From the NCBI RefSeq assembly GCF_037094685.1, contig NZ_CP146614.1:6076001-6140000 (forward strand): DNA of 64,000 bases, in the 5' to 3' direction. This DNA comes from Massilia sp. METH4. GTDB lineage: Bacteria; Pseudomonadota; Gammaproteobacteria; Burkholderiales; Burkholderiaceae_D. Under the pieces are notes generated by a model. It had not been told where the DNA came from and did no database searches. It worked only from the letters and a program-made list of their open reading frames with translations. How positions within the stretch are numbered: the stretch's first letter is position 1; each line of letters starts with the position of its first letter. Positions 47,362 through 56,372 of the stretch are shown here, in pieces. The translations under genes were made by a program, and so were the position numbers.

Positions 47362-48708
47362 ATGAAATTCGATTCCGCACTGATGGCCCGCTTGCAAGCA
47401 GCCACGCAAGACTTGATGAAGGACGGCCCGCTGTCCGCCACCGCCGCGATCCAGCGTGCGCTGGCAGGCGATGATGCCCCGGCAGCCGAGCCGCCTACGA
47501 AAGGCGCGCAGCCCGGCGCGACGATGAAGGATCTGAATCCGCCGCCGGAAAAACCGCAGCCCCGCCGTGCCCCATGGGGCCGCAAGGCGGCGCGCGCCGA
47601 TGATCCGCCACCGCAGGGAGCAACGCAAGAGCAGCCCGGTCCGAAGAGCGGCATCCCGGACATGGCGGACATGCTGGCCAAGGCCGGCATCACGCTGCCC
47701 GAAGGGTTCGCAGACAGCTTCAAGGAAAAATTCAAGGGCGGCCTGCAAGGCGAATGGCAGGGCAAACTGCCCGAAGGCCTGCTGGACAACCTGCCGGAAG
47801 CGTTGAAGAATGCCAATCTGCCGGGTGGCCGCAAGCGCCCGCCACCTCCCCCGCTGCCGGACGGCGCGCGCTTCGACAGCGCCAGCTACACCTGCTCCGC
47901 GGGCACGCGCGGCTACAAGCTCTACGTGCCGAGCACCTATAAATGCGACGGCCAGCCGGTGTCGCTGGTGGTAATGCTGCACGGTTGCACGCAGGACCCG
48001 GACGATTTCGCCGCCGGCACCCGCATGAACCAGGTGGCGGAGGAAACGGGCTGCCTGGTCGCTTACCCGGCGCAATCGCAGCAGGCCAACAGTTCGAAAT
48101 GCTGGAACTGGTTCAGCGCCGCTGACCAGCGGCGCGATCAGGGCGAGCCGGCCATCATTGCCGGGATTGCCCGGCAGGTGATGGCCGAGTACAAGGTAGA
48201 CACGGCGCGGGTGGGCATCGCCGGGCTGTCGGCCGGCGGCGCCATGGCGGTCGTGGTCGGGTCGCTGTACCCCGAGCTCTTCAAGGCGGTTGGCGTGCAT
48301 TCCGGCTTGCCGTTCGGGTGTGCGACGGATTTGCCCTCGGCCTTGCAGGCCATGCAGAAGGGCTCTTCGTCCGGGTCCCGCCCGGTAGCAAGCCCGCCGC
48401 TGATTGTCTTCCACGGCGACAAGGACCGGACCGTGCATCCGAAGAATGGCAGCGATGTGCTGGCACACGGTCTCGTCGGGCAGGCAGGCGCGGCGGAGGT
48501 TCAGCGGGGCAAGGCCGACGCGGGGCGCAAGTACACGCGCACCGTGCACCGGGCGGCCGATGGACGGGTGCTTGCCGAGCACTGGGAATTGCATGGCGCC
48601 GGGCACGCCTGGGCTGGCGGAAGCGCCAGCGGGAGCTATACCGACCCGACGGGGCCGGATGCAAGCCGGGAAATGGTGAGGTTCTTCAGCCAGGTGGCCG
48701 GCGCTTGA
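47362..48708 (+). CDS. PHB depolymerase family esterase
   Basis: A 448-residue protein with a C-terminal catalytic alpha/beta hydrolase (about 180-445) of the extracellular short-chain-PHA depolymerase type 1 class: VVMLHGCTQDPDDFAAGTRM, WNWFSAADQ, the Ser in IAGLSAGGAM, Asp in VFHGDKDRTVHP and His in ELHGAGHAWAGG. The first 170 residues are Pro/Lys-rich and probably disordered, starting MKFDSALMARLQAATQDLMK, with no signal peptide, so an intracellular or granule-associated location is more likely than secretion. Substrate may be PHB oligomers or another ester. Confidence 0.88.
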   Translation: MKFDSALMARLQAATQDLMKDGPLSATAAIQRALAGDDAPAAEPPTKGAQPGATMKDLNPPPEKPQPRRAPWGRKAARADDPPPQGATQEQPGPKSGIPDMADMLAKAGITLPEGFADSFKEKFKGGLQGEWQGKLPEGLLDNLPEALKNANLPGGRKRPPPPPLPDGARFDSASYTCSAGTRGYKLYVPSTYKCDGQPVSLVVMLHGCTQDPDDFAAGTRMNQVAEETGCLVAYPAQSQQANSSKCWNWFSAADQRRDQGEPAIIAGIARQVMAEYKVDTARVGIAGLSAGGAMAVVVGSLYPELFKAVGVHSGLPFGCATDLPSALQAMQKGSSSGSRPVASPPLIVFHGDKDRTVHPKNGSDVLAHGLVGQAGAAEVQRGKADAGRKYTRTVHRAADGRVLAEHWELHGAGHAWAGGSASGSYTDPTGPDASREMVRFFSQVAGA

Positions 48709-48723
48709 TCCGCTGGGCCAGCT

Positions 48724-48753
48724 GGTGTCGGACACCTTTAGGTGTGCGACACC
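48724..48753 (+). repeat. GGTGTC palindrome, copy J (downstream of the PHB depolymerase gene)
   Basis: Short form: 13-base arms GGTGTCGGACACC/GGTGTGCGACACC (one mismatch) with loop TTTA, 15 bases after the stop, followed by GGTTTTCCCC. Confidence 0.85.
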
Positions 48754-48806
48754 GGTTTTCCCCAGAGGTCGCGAGTCCAACCGAACACCAGTCGGTCCGC
48801 CGCAGC

Positions 48807-48855
48807 GGTCGCACCATTTTCTGGATGAGGCCCCCAGAAAATAGTGTCCAACACC
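48807..48855 (-). repeat. GGTGTC palindrome, copy K (degenerate)
   Basis: Left arm GGTCGCACCATTTTCTGG and right arm CCAGAAAATAGTGTCCAAC plus ACC pair imperfectly; it ends CACCAGG like other copies and forms a decayed tail-to-tail partner of copy J, 94 bp before map. Confidence 0.6.
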
Positions 48856-48949
48856 AGGCACGGGGGCTATTGGCTGAAAAGACCGGCCGCAACCGCCACC
48901 ACAACCCTCGTTTATAATCTCGGTTTGTCGTCCGCAAAGATCAAGAAAC

Positions 48950-49768
48950 ATGGCAATCCAGATCAAGACCCCCGAAGACATCGAAGGCATGCGCCTTGCC
49001 GGCCGCCTCGGCGCCGAAGTCCTCGACTACATCACTCCCTTCGTGAAACCCGGCGTGACCACCGGCGAGCTGGACCGCCTGTGCCACGAGTACATGACCA
49101 ATGTGCAAGGCACGGTGCCGGCGCCGCTGAACTATGCGCCGCCCGGCTACCCGCCGTATCCGAAGGCGATCTGCACGTCCGTCAACGACGTGATCTGCCA
49201 CGGTATCCCGGGCGACAAGGTGCTCAAGGCCGGCGACGTGGTGAACCTGGATATCACCGTCATCACCAAGGACGGCTACCACGGCGACAACAGCCGCATG
49301 TTCTACATCGGCCAGCCGACGATCCTGGCCAAGCGCCTGACTGAGATCACCTATGAGTGCATGTGGCTGGGCATCGCCCAGGTGCGCCCGGGCGGCCACT
49401 TCGGCGACATCGGCCACGCGATCCAGCAGCATGCCGAGAAGGCCGGCTACAGCGTGGTGCGCGAGTTCTGCGGCCACGGCATCGGCAAGGGTTTCCATGA
49501 AGAGCCCCAGGTGCTCCACTACGGCAAGCCGGGCACCGGCGAGGAAATGAAGCCGGGCATGATCTTCACGATCGAGCCGATGATCAACGCCGGCCGCCGC
49601 GAGATCCGCGAAATGGGCGACGGCTGGACGATCAAGACGAAGGACCGCAGCCTCTCGGCCCAGTGGGAACACATGGTACTGGTGACCGAGACCGGCTACG
49701 AGGTGCTGACCCTGTCCGCCGGTTCGCCGCCGCCCCCCGCCTTCATCACCGAAAAAGCTGCGGTCTGA
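48950..49768 (+). CDS. map: Methionine aminopeptidase, type I
   Basis: Removes N-terminal Met from new proteins. The 272 residues carry the five metal ligands: Asp in VVNLDITVI and GDNSRMFYIG, His in CGHGIGKGFHEEP, Glu in FTIEPMIN and Glu in SAQWEHMVLVT; CTSVNDVICHGIP is also typical. The start is the ATG after AAGAAAC. Followed 4 bp later by glnD, the usual map-glnD order. Confidence 0.97.
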   Translation: MAIQIKTPEDIEGMRLAGRLGAEVLDYITPFVKPGVTTGELDRLCHEYMTNVQGTVPAPLNYAPPGYPPYPKAICTSVNDVICHGIPGDKVLKAGDVVNLDITVITKDGYHGDNSRMFYIGQPTILAKRLTEITYECMWLGIAQVRPGGHFGDIGHAIQQHAEKAGYSVVREFCGHGIGKGFHEEPQVLHYGKPGTGEEMKPGMIFTIEPMINAGRREIREMGDGWTIKTKDRSLSAQWEHMVLVTETGYEVLTLSAGSPPPPAFITEKAAV

Positions 49769-49772
49769 TCCC

Positions 49773-52355
49773 ATGCTGGCCCACGCGACGCAGAAGGAGC
49801 TGCGCGAGCAGCTCAAGGGAAGGCTGAAATCGGATCGGCAGGTGGTGATCGCCACCTTCCGTGAAGACGGCAAGCCGGAAAAACTGCTGCGCAGCCTGCG
49901 CCAGAGCGTGGACGAGGTGCTCACGCAAGCGTGGGAAGCGGCGGGCCTGCCACCCGAATCGGCGCTCGTGGGCGTGGGCGGCTATGGCCGCGGCGAGCTG
50001 TTCCCCTGCTCCGACGTGGACGTGCTGATCCTGCTGCACAAGAGCCCGGGCGAGGAAACCCGCCGCCGGCTCGAGGAATTCGTGCAGCTGCTGTGGGACC
50101 TGGGCCTGGAAATCGGTTCCTCGATCCGCACGGTCGAGGAGTGCCTGGCCGAATCCGAGGCGGACATCACCGTGCAAACGAGCCTGCTCGAAGCGCGCCT
50201 CGTCACCGGCAGCCATGAAGTGTTCGAGCGACTGCAGCGCGAATACGATGCGGCGATGGACCCGCAGGCGTTCTTCCACGCGAAGACGAGCGAGATGCGC
50301 CAGCGCCACGCGAAGTACGAGGATACGGCCTTCTCGCTCGAGCCGAACTGCAAGGAAAGCCCCGGCGGCCTGCGCGACCTGCAGGTGATCCTGTGGGTGG
50401 CCAAGGCCGCCGGCCTGGCCAGTTCATGGCGCACGCTGGCCACGCGCGGCCTGATCACGCAAACCGAGGCGCGCCAGCTGATGGAAAAGGAGCGCGCCTT
50501 CAAGGATATCCGCGTGCGCCTGCACCTGCACGCCGGCCGCCGCGAAGACCGCCTCGTGTTCGACGTGCAGACGGCGATCGCCGAGAGCCTGGGCTTTCAG
50601 ACCACCGGCGACGGCGTGCACATGCGCCGCGCCAGCGAATACCTGATGCAGCGCTACTACTGGGCCGCAAAAGCCGTGGTGCAGCTGAACACGATCCTGC
50701 TGCAGAACATCGAAGCGATGCTGTTCCCGCAGGGCGGCGAGCCGCGGCCCATCAACGAGCGCTTCAACGAGGTGAACGGCTTCATCGACATCGCCGCCGA
50801 CGACGTGTTCGAGCGCACGCCCTCGGCGATCCTGGAGCTGTTCGTGCTGATGACGGAACGCCCGGCATTGAAAGGCATCACGGCCCGCGCCACGCGCGCG
50901 CTGTGGCACGAGCGGTTCAAGATCGATTCGGCATTCCGCGCCGATCCCGTCAACCGCGCCTACTTCCTGCGCATCCTGCAGGCCCCTTCCGGCATCATCC
51001 ACGCGCTGCGGCGCATGAACGAGCTGTCGATCCTGGGACGCTACCTGCCGAACTTCCGCAAGATCGTGGGGCAGATGCAGCACGACCTGTTCCACGTCTA
51101 CACGGTGGACCAGCATATCCTGATGGTGGTGCGCAACATGCGCCGCTTCACGATGACGGAGCACGCGCACGAATACCCGTTCTGCAGCCAGCTGATGGCG
51201 AACTACCCGCAGCACTGGCTGCTGTACGTGGCCGCGCTGTTCCACGACATCGCCAAGGGCCGCGGCGGCGACCATTCCAAGCTGGGCGTGGCCGATGCCG
51301 TGCAGTTCTGCCAGGACCACGGCATGAGCGCGGACGAGACGGAGCTCGTCGCCTTCCTCGTCGAGCAGCACCTCCTGATGTCGACGGTGGCGCAGAAGCA
51401 GGACCTGTCCGATCCGGACGTGATCGAAGCCTTTGCCAGGACGGTGCGCGACGAGCGCCATCTCACCGGCCTGTACCTGCTCACGGTGGCCGATATCCGC
51501 GGCACGAGCCCGAAGGTGTGGAACGCCTGGAAGGCCAAGCTGCTGGAAGACCTGTACAAGATGACGCTGCGCGTGCTGGGCGGCGAGCCGCATTCGGCCG
51601 ACCGCGAGCTGAAGAACCGCCAGCAGGAAGCGCTGGCCACGCTGCGCCTGTACGGCCTGCCGCCGACGGCGCACGAGGCGCTGTGGAAGCAGCTGGACAT
51701 GGCCTACTTCCTGCGCCACGACGCCTCCGACATCGCCTGGCAGACGCGCGCGCTGTACGAGCGCCTGGACAGCCCGACGCCCGTGGTGAAATGCCGCCTG
51801 GCGCCGATCGGCGAAGGCCTGCAGATTGCCGTGTATGTAAAGGACCAGCCGGACCTGTTCGCGCGCATCTGCGGCTACTTCGACCGCAAGAACTTCTCGA
51901 TCCTCGATGCGAAGATCCACACGACGAAGCACGGCTACGCGCTCGACACCTTCCTCGTCACGGAGCAGAGCTTCGCCAAGAGCTACCGCGACATCATCAA
52001 CCTGATCGAGCACGAGCTGTGCGACCTGCTGCAATCGCAGGCCCCCATGCAGCCGCCGGTGCGCGGGCGCCTGTCGCGGCTGTCACGCACGTTCCCGATC
52101 CAGCCGACCGTGGACCTGCGGCCCGACGAGCGGGGCCAGTACTACCTGCTGTCCGTCACCGCGAACGACCGCACCGGCCTGCTGTACTCGATCGCCAACG
52201 TGCTCGTGAAATACCGCGTGAACCTGCACACCGCCAAGGTGATGACCCTGGGCGAGCGCGTGGAAGACGTGTTCATCGTCGACGGCCCCACGCTGTCGAA
52301 CGCGCGCACGCAATTGCAGCTTGAAACCGATTTATTGGAAGCCTTGAAAGTCTGA
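49773..52355 (+). CDS. glnD: [Protein-PII] uridylyltransferase / uridylyl-removing enzyme
   Basis: Senses glutamine and modifies PII for nitrogen control. The 860 residues have the nucleotidyltransferase domain (GVGGYGRGELFPCSDVDVLI), a central helical domain, an HD hydrolase domain (YVAALFHDIAKGRGGDHS; HLLMSTVAQKQDLSD), and two C-terminal ACT domains (VYVKDQPDLFARICGYFDRK; SVTANDRTGLLYSIANVLVK) for glutamine. All key acidic residues are visible. Directly after map; the rsuA-type gene follows 7 bp later. Confidence 0.97.
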   Translation: MLAHATQKELREQLKGRLKSDRQVVIATFREDGKPEKLLRSLRQSVDEVLTQAWEAAGLPPESALVGVGGYGRGELFPCSDVDVLILLHKSPGEETRRRLEEFVQLLWDLGLEIGSSIRTVEECLAESEADITVQTSLLEARLVTGSHEVFERLQREYDAAMDPQAFFHAKTSEMRQRHAKYEDTAFSLEPNCKESPGGLRDLQVILWVAKAAGLASSWRTLATRGLITQTEARQLMEKERAFKDIRVRLHLHAGRREDRLVFDVQTAIAESLGFQTTGDGVHMRRASEYLMQRYYWAAKAVVQLNTILLQNIEAMLFPQGGEPRPINERFNEVNGFIDIAADDVFERTPSAILELFVLMTERPALKGITARATRALWHERFKIDSAFRADPVNRAYFLRILQAPSGIIHALRRMNELSILGRYLPNFRKIVGQMQHDLFHVYTVDQHILMVVRNMRRFTMTEHAHEYPFCSQLMANYPQHWLLYVAALFHDIAKGRGGDHSKLGVADAVQFCQDHGMSADETELVAFLVEQHLLMSTVAQKQDLSDPDVIEAFARTVRDERHLTGLYLLTVADIRGTSPKVWNAWKAKLLEDLYKMTLRVLGGEPHSADRELKNRQQEALATLRLYGLPPTAHEALWKQLDMAYFLRHDASDIAWQTRALYERLDSPTPVVKCRLAPIGEGLQIAVYVKDQPDLFARICGYFDRKNFSILDAKIHTTKHGYALDTFLVTEQSFAKSYRDIINLIEHELCDLLQSQAPMQPPVRGRLSRLSRTFPIQPTVDLRPDERGQYYLLSVTANDRTGLLYSIANVLVKYRVNLHTAKVMTLGERVEDVFIVDGPTLSNARTQLQLETDLLEALKV

Positions 52356-52362
52356 TTTTGTA

Positions 52363-53112
52363 ATGTCCGAAGAACTTTTGCGTTTATCGAAACGCATGTC
52401 CGAACTGGGGTTGTGCTCGCGCCGCGAAGCCGACGAATGGATCGCCAAGGGCTGGGTGCGGGTGGACGGCAAGGTCGTCTCCGAACTGGGCACGAAGGTC
52501 TACCCGAGCCAGAAAGTCACCGTCGAGCGGCAGGCCGCCGCCGAGCAGAGCAAGCGCGTGACGATCCTCATCAACAAGCCGATGGGCTATGTGAGCGGCC
52601 AGGCCGAGGATGGCTACCAGCCGGCCGTCACCCTGGTCAAGCCGGAAAACCGCTGGAGCGGCGACACCTCGCCCGAGCAGTTCCACCCCACCCAGCTGCG
52701 CAGCCTCGTGCCAGCGGGGCGGCTGGACATCGACTCCGTCGGCCTGCTGGTGCTCACGCAGGATGGCCGCGTTGCCAAGCACCTGATCGGCCACGACACG
52801 GACATCGACAAGGAATACCTGGTGCGCGTACAGTACACGAAGCCCGGCAAGCTGCCGGACGCGGACCTGAAGAAGCTTAACCACGGCCTGTGGATGGATG
52901 GCAAACCGCTGCTGCCGGCCAAGGTGCGCTGGCAGAACGACGATCAGCTGTCGTTTACGCTAAGGGAAGGCAAGAAGCGCCAGATCCGCCGCATGTGCGA
53001 GATGGTGGGGCTGAAGGTGATCGGATTGAAGCGCGTGCGGATCGGCCGCGTCAAGCTTGGCGAACTGCCCACTGGACAGTGGCGCTATCTCGGACCGGAT
53101 GAGCGTTTTTAG
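52363..53112 (+). CDS. RsuA/RluB/E/F-family rRNA pseudouridine synthase
   Basis: Isomerises uridine in rRNA. The 249 residues have an N-terminal S4 RNA-binding domain (RLSKRMSELGLCSRREADEW, IAKGWVRVDGKVVSE) and a catalytic domain with INKPMGYVSGQAEDGYQPA, the catalytic Asp in PAGRLDIDSVGLLVLTQDG, KEYLVRV, and the conserved GKKRQIRRMCEMVGLKV. It resembles RluF in its end (LKRVRIGRVKLGELPTGQWR), but the target base cannot be fixed from sequence. Confidence 0.92.
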   Translation: MSEELLRLSKRMSELGLCSRREADEWIAKGWVRVDGKVVSELGTKVYPSQKVTVERQAAAEQSKRVTILINKPMGYVSGQAEDGYQPAVTLVKPENRWSGDTSPEQFHPTQLRSLVPAGRLDIDSVGLLVLTQDGRVAKHLIGHDTDIDKEYLVRVQYTKPGKLPDADLKKLNHGLWMDGKPLLPAKVRWQNDDQLSFTLREGKKRQIRRMCEMVGLKVIGLKRVRIGRVKLGELPTGQWRYLGPDERF

Positions 53113-53215
53113 CCACAGAATCTCGCTGGAGCTAGCTGTACGGCAATAATGTTGCCTCGGATCAAATCAATACTGGTATCCTTGGAATTCAACCGCCGAT
53201 CATGCCCTGACTTTC

Positions 53216-54121
53216 ATGCCTAAAAACCTCCGCGATCACCTGGCATGGCTGCATTCGCCTGCCGTTCGGCGCTTCAGTGCGCAACTGCGGCCGAAAGGCG
53301 CCGCCCTGCCGCCAGCCGATGCCGGCGTGAAGGAATATGTGCGCACGGAGGCTGCCGGCCACCTGCTGATGCCGGGCCTGCCACCGCGCCGTACTGGGCA
53401 GCCCCGCGCGGCCGACATCATCGACCGTATTCCCCTTGGAGCACCAACCCACGACGTTTCCGACGCGGCCGCGATCCGCGACGCGCTGCAGACCATCTGC
53501 GACCGCGGCGACGCGGTCACGCTCTACACGGCCGACGCCACGCTGGGTCCGCAACTGGCCCGCATCCTGGCCGTGGATGCCGCCGAGCCCCGCTTCACAC
53601 TGCAACTGAACGACGGCGTGGTACTGCCGCCGGGTCGCTGCACGTTCGTGAGCCGTCTCGAATCGGCGCGCTGCCAGTTCGAACTCACGGACGACTGGAC
53701 GCCGCTCCCCGGCACGGTCGACCTGGTGCCGGCGCCATTCCCCGAGCATTGCCAAGTACTGAACCGCCGCAGTGCCGCGCGCCTGGAAACGCCGCTGGCG
53801 GGCAACTACACCGCTTCCTTCGTGCTGTTCGGCACCCCGTTCGAGCTGCAGCTGTACGACGTGGCCACCGGCGGCATCGGCATGCGCTGCGCCCCGCGCG
53901 ACGCACCCGGCCTGCACACCGGCCGCAAGCTCCAGCGCGTGCGGCTGGAACTGGGCGAGACGGTCGTGATCTGCGACCTCGAAGTGCGGCTGTCGCGCCG
54001 CTTCCGCTCCTTCCTGCTGGGCGAACAGATGCAGATCGGCTGCCGCTTCGTCAACCTGTCGCCGCAGATGCAGGAAGAGGTGGACAGGGCGATCAAGAAG
54101 ATGGCGATGGGGCGCCGATGA
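53216..54121 (+). CDS. YcgR-like PilZ-domain protein
   Basis: A 301-residue probable c-di-GMP effector. The N-terminal half is a YcgR-N-like beta domain (AVTLYTADATLGPQLARILA, FTLQLNDGVVLPPG). The C-terminal PilZ domain starts with the c-di-GMP RxxxR motif in NRRSAARLE (Arg185/Arg189) and has a DVATGGIGM in place of D/NxSxxG. YcgR slows flagellar rotation, but no flagellar gene is nearby. Its stop is just before palindrome L and converges with the sensor kinase gene. Confidence 0.85.
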   Translation: MPKNLRDHLAWLHSPAVRRFSAQLRPKGAALPPADAGVKEYVRTEAAGHLLMPGLPPRRTGQPRAADIIDRIPLGAPTHDVSDAAAIRDALQTICDRGDAVTLYTADATLGPQLARILAVDAAEPRFTLQLNDGVVLPPGRCTFVSRLESARCQFELTDDWTPLPGTVDLVPAPFPEHCQVLNRRSAARLETPLAGNYTASFVLFGTPFELQLYDVATGGIGMRCAPRDAPGLHTGRKLQRVRLELGETVVICDLEVRLSRRFRSFLLGEQMQIGCRFVNLSPQMQEEVDRAIKKMAMGRR

Positions 54122-54126
54122 GCCTC

Positions 54127-54177
54127 GGTGTCGGACATCTTTTTCCGGGCCTCATCCGGAAAAAGGTGTCCGACACC
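54127..54177 (+). repeat. GGTGTC palindrome, copy L (between convergent genes)
   Basis: 22-base arms with one mismatch around the loop GCCTCAT, 5 bases after the PilZ gene stop and 17 bases from the kinase stop on the other strand; followed by GGTTCTC. The loop is nearly the same as in copy A, which suggests a recent common origin. Confidence 0.9.
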
Positions 54178-54194
54178 GGTTCTCCCCTGATGCA

Positions 54195-55577
54195 TCAACG
54201 AACAACCTCCATTGCCGGCAACTTCACCCAAGCCCGCAACCCGCTTCCCTCTTCCTTCCCCTCCAGCCCGATCTCGCCGCCGTGCCGCTCCACGGCCGCC
54301 AGCGCGATCGCCAAACCCAGCCCGCTGCCGCCCTGCGCCTGCGCCGGGTCCCGGAAGAACCGGTCGAACACGCGCTCGCGCAGCGCAGGTGCGATGCCGG
54401 GCCCTTCGTCCGTCACCGTCAGCAGCGCATGATCGCCTTCCCGTTGCAGCCGCACGTCGACCGTACCCCGCTCCGGGCCGTACTTGATGGCGTTGTCGAC
54501 GAGGTTGTCGATCAGCGACGTGAGGCTCTCGCGCCAGCCACGCACCGCCAGCCCCGGCTCCGCGTCCAGCGCCATCTCCACGCCACGCGCATCGGCGATG
54601 GCGGACAATGCCGCCATCCGGTCCTGGAGCAGCGCGTCGAGCGCCACCGCCTCGGCTTGCTCGACCGCCGCGGCATCGCTGCGCATCAGGTTCAACAGCT
54701 GGCCGACGAGCCGGCCAGCGCGGGCCACGCTGCTGACGACCCCGGCCAGCAGTTCGCGCTGGCGCGGCCCGGAGGCCTGCGCCTGCAGCGCTTCCACATT
54801 GATGCGCATCGCAGCCAGCGGCGTGCGCAGCTCGTGCGCCGCATCGGCGATGAAGGCGCGCTCGCGGGCGGTCGCTTCCTTCAATCGGCGCATCAACGTA
54901 TCGATGCTGTCGACCATCGCGCGCAATTCGCGGTGGCGTGGCCGGAACGACAGCGGCGCAAGGTCGTGCGGGCCACGCGAGCCCACCTCGCGCGCCACGG
55001 CGTTCCACGGCCGCAAGGCGAGGCGGATCGACAGCCACGCAGGCAAGGCCAGGAAAGGGATGCTGATCATCAGGGGCAGCAGATAGAAGCCCTTGGAGTT
55101 GAGCGTGAGGAAGATATTCATCGGGTCCGCCGCCACGATCAAGGTCAGGCGCAGGCCGCTGCGTGGCGATACCTTCGTGCGCGCACGCCAGCGCTTGCCG
55201 TTGAACGCCAGGGTTTCGATCGAATCGGTTTGCCGGGTGCCCACGCCGGCGGGCAGGTCGGCGCTCCGGTACAGGACACGGCCATCCCGCTCGACCAGCA
55301 TGCGCGGCGCCATGTCCCCTTCCACATCCTCGGCCAGGGCGCGTTCGATATACCGGAACGTCTCGCGCTGCTGCGCCGGGGAGCCGGTCAGCTGATCGGC
55401 CACCAGCAGCATGGCGTCGAACACCGCTTCCTGCTTCAGGCCCGAGTCATCCCTGCCGCTCTCATACACCACGAAGGCGGCGCTGAGCGTCCACAACAGG
55501 GCCAGCAAGAGCATCTGCGCCAGCAGCAGGCGGCGCATCAGGCTCGGCTCGAGAATGCGGCGCATCAGGCGGGTCAT
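54195..55577 (-). CDS. Two-component sensor histidine kinase (QseC/PmrB type)
   Basis: A 460-residue membrane kinase. It has a first transmembrane helix (residues 15-37), a periplasmic sensor domain of about 125 residues, a second helix (163-187), HAMP-like linker, the H-box FIADAAHELRTPLAAMR (His248), the N-box SLIDNLVDNAIKYGP, and G-boxes DEGPGIAP and GGSGLGLAIA. The start ATG overlaps the regulator stop (ATGA), so both are co-translated. Together they face the divergent mipA-type gene. Confidence 0.93.
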   Translation of the reverse strand: MTRLMRRILEPSLMRRLLLAQMLLLALLWTLSAAFVVYESGRDDSGLKQEAVFDAMLLVADQLTGSPAQQRETFRYIERALAEDVEGDMAPRMLVERDGRVLYRSADLPAGVGTRQTDSIETLAFNGKRWRARTKVSPRSGLRLTLIVAADPMNIFLTLNSKGFYLLPLMISIPFLALPAWLSIRLALRPWNAVAREVGSRGPHDLAPLSFRPRHRELRAMVDSIDTLMRRLKEATARERAFIADAAHELRTPLAAMRINVEALQAQASGPRQRELLAGVVSSVARAGRLVGQLLNLMRSDAAAVEQAEAVALDALLQDRMAALSAIADARGVEMALDAEPGLAVRGWRESLTSLIDNLVDNAIKYGPERGTVDVRLQREGDHALLTVTDEGPGIAPALRERVFDRFFRDPAQAQGGSGLGLAIALAAVERHGGEIGLEGKEEGSGLRAWVKLPAMEVVR

Positions 55578-56242
55578 CGGGCCGGTTCCTGGTCGATCAC
55601 GTAGCCCACGCCGCGCACGGTGCGGATGTAACCCTCGCCGATCTTGCGGCGCAGGTTCGCCATGTGCACATCCAGCGAATTGCTGGCATTGGCCTGGGCA
55701 CCCGGCAGCGCGCTTTCTTCCAGGCTGCGGCGCGTGACCACGCGATCGGCGCGCATCATCAGCGTTTTCAGCAGCTCGTACTCGCTGGCCGTCAGGTCCA
55801 CGGGCCTGCCCTGCACCGCGACGCGGCGCGTGGGCAGGTGCAGGCACAGGCCGCGCAGTTCCAGCGTGGCGCCGTCGAAGCCATAGCTGCGGCGGGCCAG
55901 CGCGCGCACACGCGACAGCAATTCGGCCAGCTCGAACGGTTTCACCAGGTAATCGTCGGCGCCCGTGTCCAGGCCCTGCAGGCGGTCCGGCAAGGCGTCG
56001 CGCGCCGACAGGATCAGCACCGGCACGCCGCTGCGGTTGCGGCGCAGTTTCGCGAGCAGGTGCAGGCCGTCGCCATCGGGCAGGCCCAGGTCCAGCAGCA
56101 CCAGGTCGCAGCGCTCCCCATCCAGGTATTCGTCGGCGGCGGCCATGTGGCGCACCCAGATGACATCCATGCCCTGGTCGGCCAGCGCGATGCGCACGCC
56201 GTTGCCGAGATCCAGGTCGTCTTCGATGAGCAGAATTTTCAT
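55574..56242 (-). CDS. OmpR/PhoB-family response regulator
   Basis: A 222-residue DNA-binding regulator. Receiver domain: acidic pair IEDDLDLG, phospho-acceptor Asp51 in LVLLDLGLPDGDG, Lys102 in YLVKPFELAELL. C-terminal winged helix: LTASEYELLKTLMMRADRVV and SNSLDVHMANLRRKIGEGYI. QseB/PmrA-like. First gene of the kinase operon. The paired hexamers at 56266-56305 in the divergent region are likely binding sites for this or its own autoregulation. Confidence 0.95.
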   Translation of the reverse strand: MKILLIEDDLDLGNGVRIALADQGMDVIWVRHMAAADEYLDGERCDLVLLDLGLPDGDGLHLLAKLRRNRSGVPVLILSARDALPDRLQGLDTGADDYLVKPFELAELLSRVRALARRSYGFDGATLELRGLCLHLPTRRVAVQGRPVDLTASEYELLKTLMMRADRVVTRRSLEESALPGAQANASNSLDVHMANLRRKIGEGYIRTVRGVGYVIDQEPAR

Positions 56243-56265
56243 GAGGCGTATTACACCATCGCCAC

Positions 56266-56282
56266 GTGAAGAAAGTGTGAAG
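56266..56282 (+). promoter_or_regulatory. Response-regulator box 1
   Basis: GTGAAG, 5 bases, GTGAAG is a direct repeat with an 11-bp period, the spacing used by OmpR-family dimers (compare PmrA/QseB boxes). On the minus strand it reads CTTCAC-N5-CTTCAC and lies 24 bp before the regulator start. Confidence 0.55.
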
Positions 56283-56288
56283 ATTTAT

Positions 56289-56305
56289 CTTCATGCAATC
56301 TTCAT
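56289..56305 (+). promoter_or_regulatory. Response-regulator box 2
   Basis: CTTCAT, 5 bases, CTTCAT repeats with the same 11-bp period but on the opposite strand from box 1, 68 bp before the mipA-type start. A third CTTCAT occurs at 56322. The two opposed boxes suggest that one regulator drives both divergent promoters. Confidence 0.6.
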
Positions 56306-56372
56306 GATCGGCTCAGGTTTCCTTCATGCGCGCCCCCGACACTGTGCGCTCCAGAACTCACAGGGATATGCG

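Noticed and set aside
50393..52324. Long frame overlapping glnD in the same direction
   Set aside because: Arg/Pro/Ala-rich out-of-frame reading of glnD; glnD shows all domains in its own frame.
55965..56372. Long N-terminal extension of the MipA/OmpV gene
   Set aside because: It would run across the response-regulator gene on the other strand; the signal peptide starting at 56373 marks the true N-terminus.
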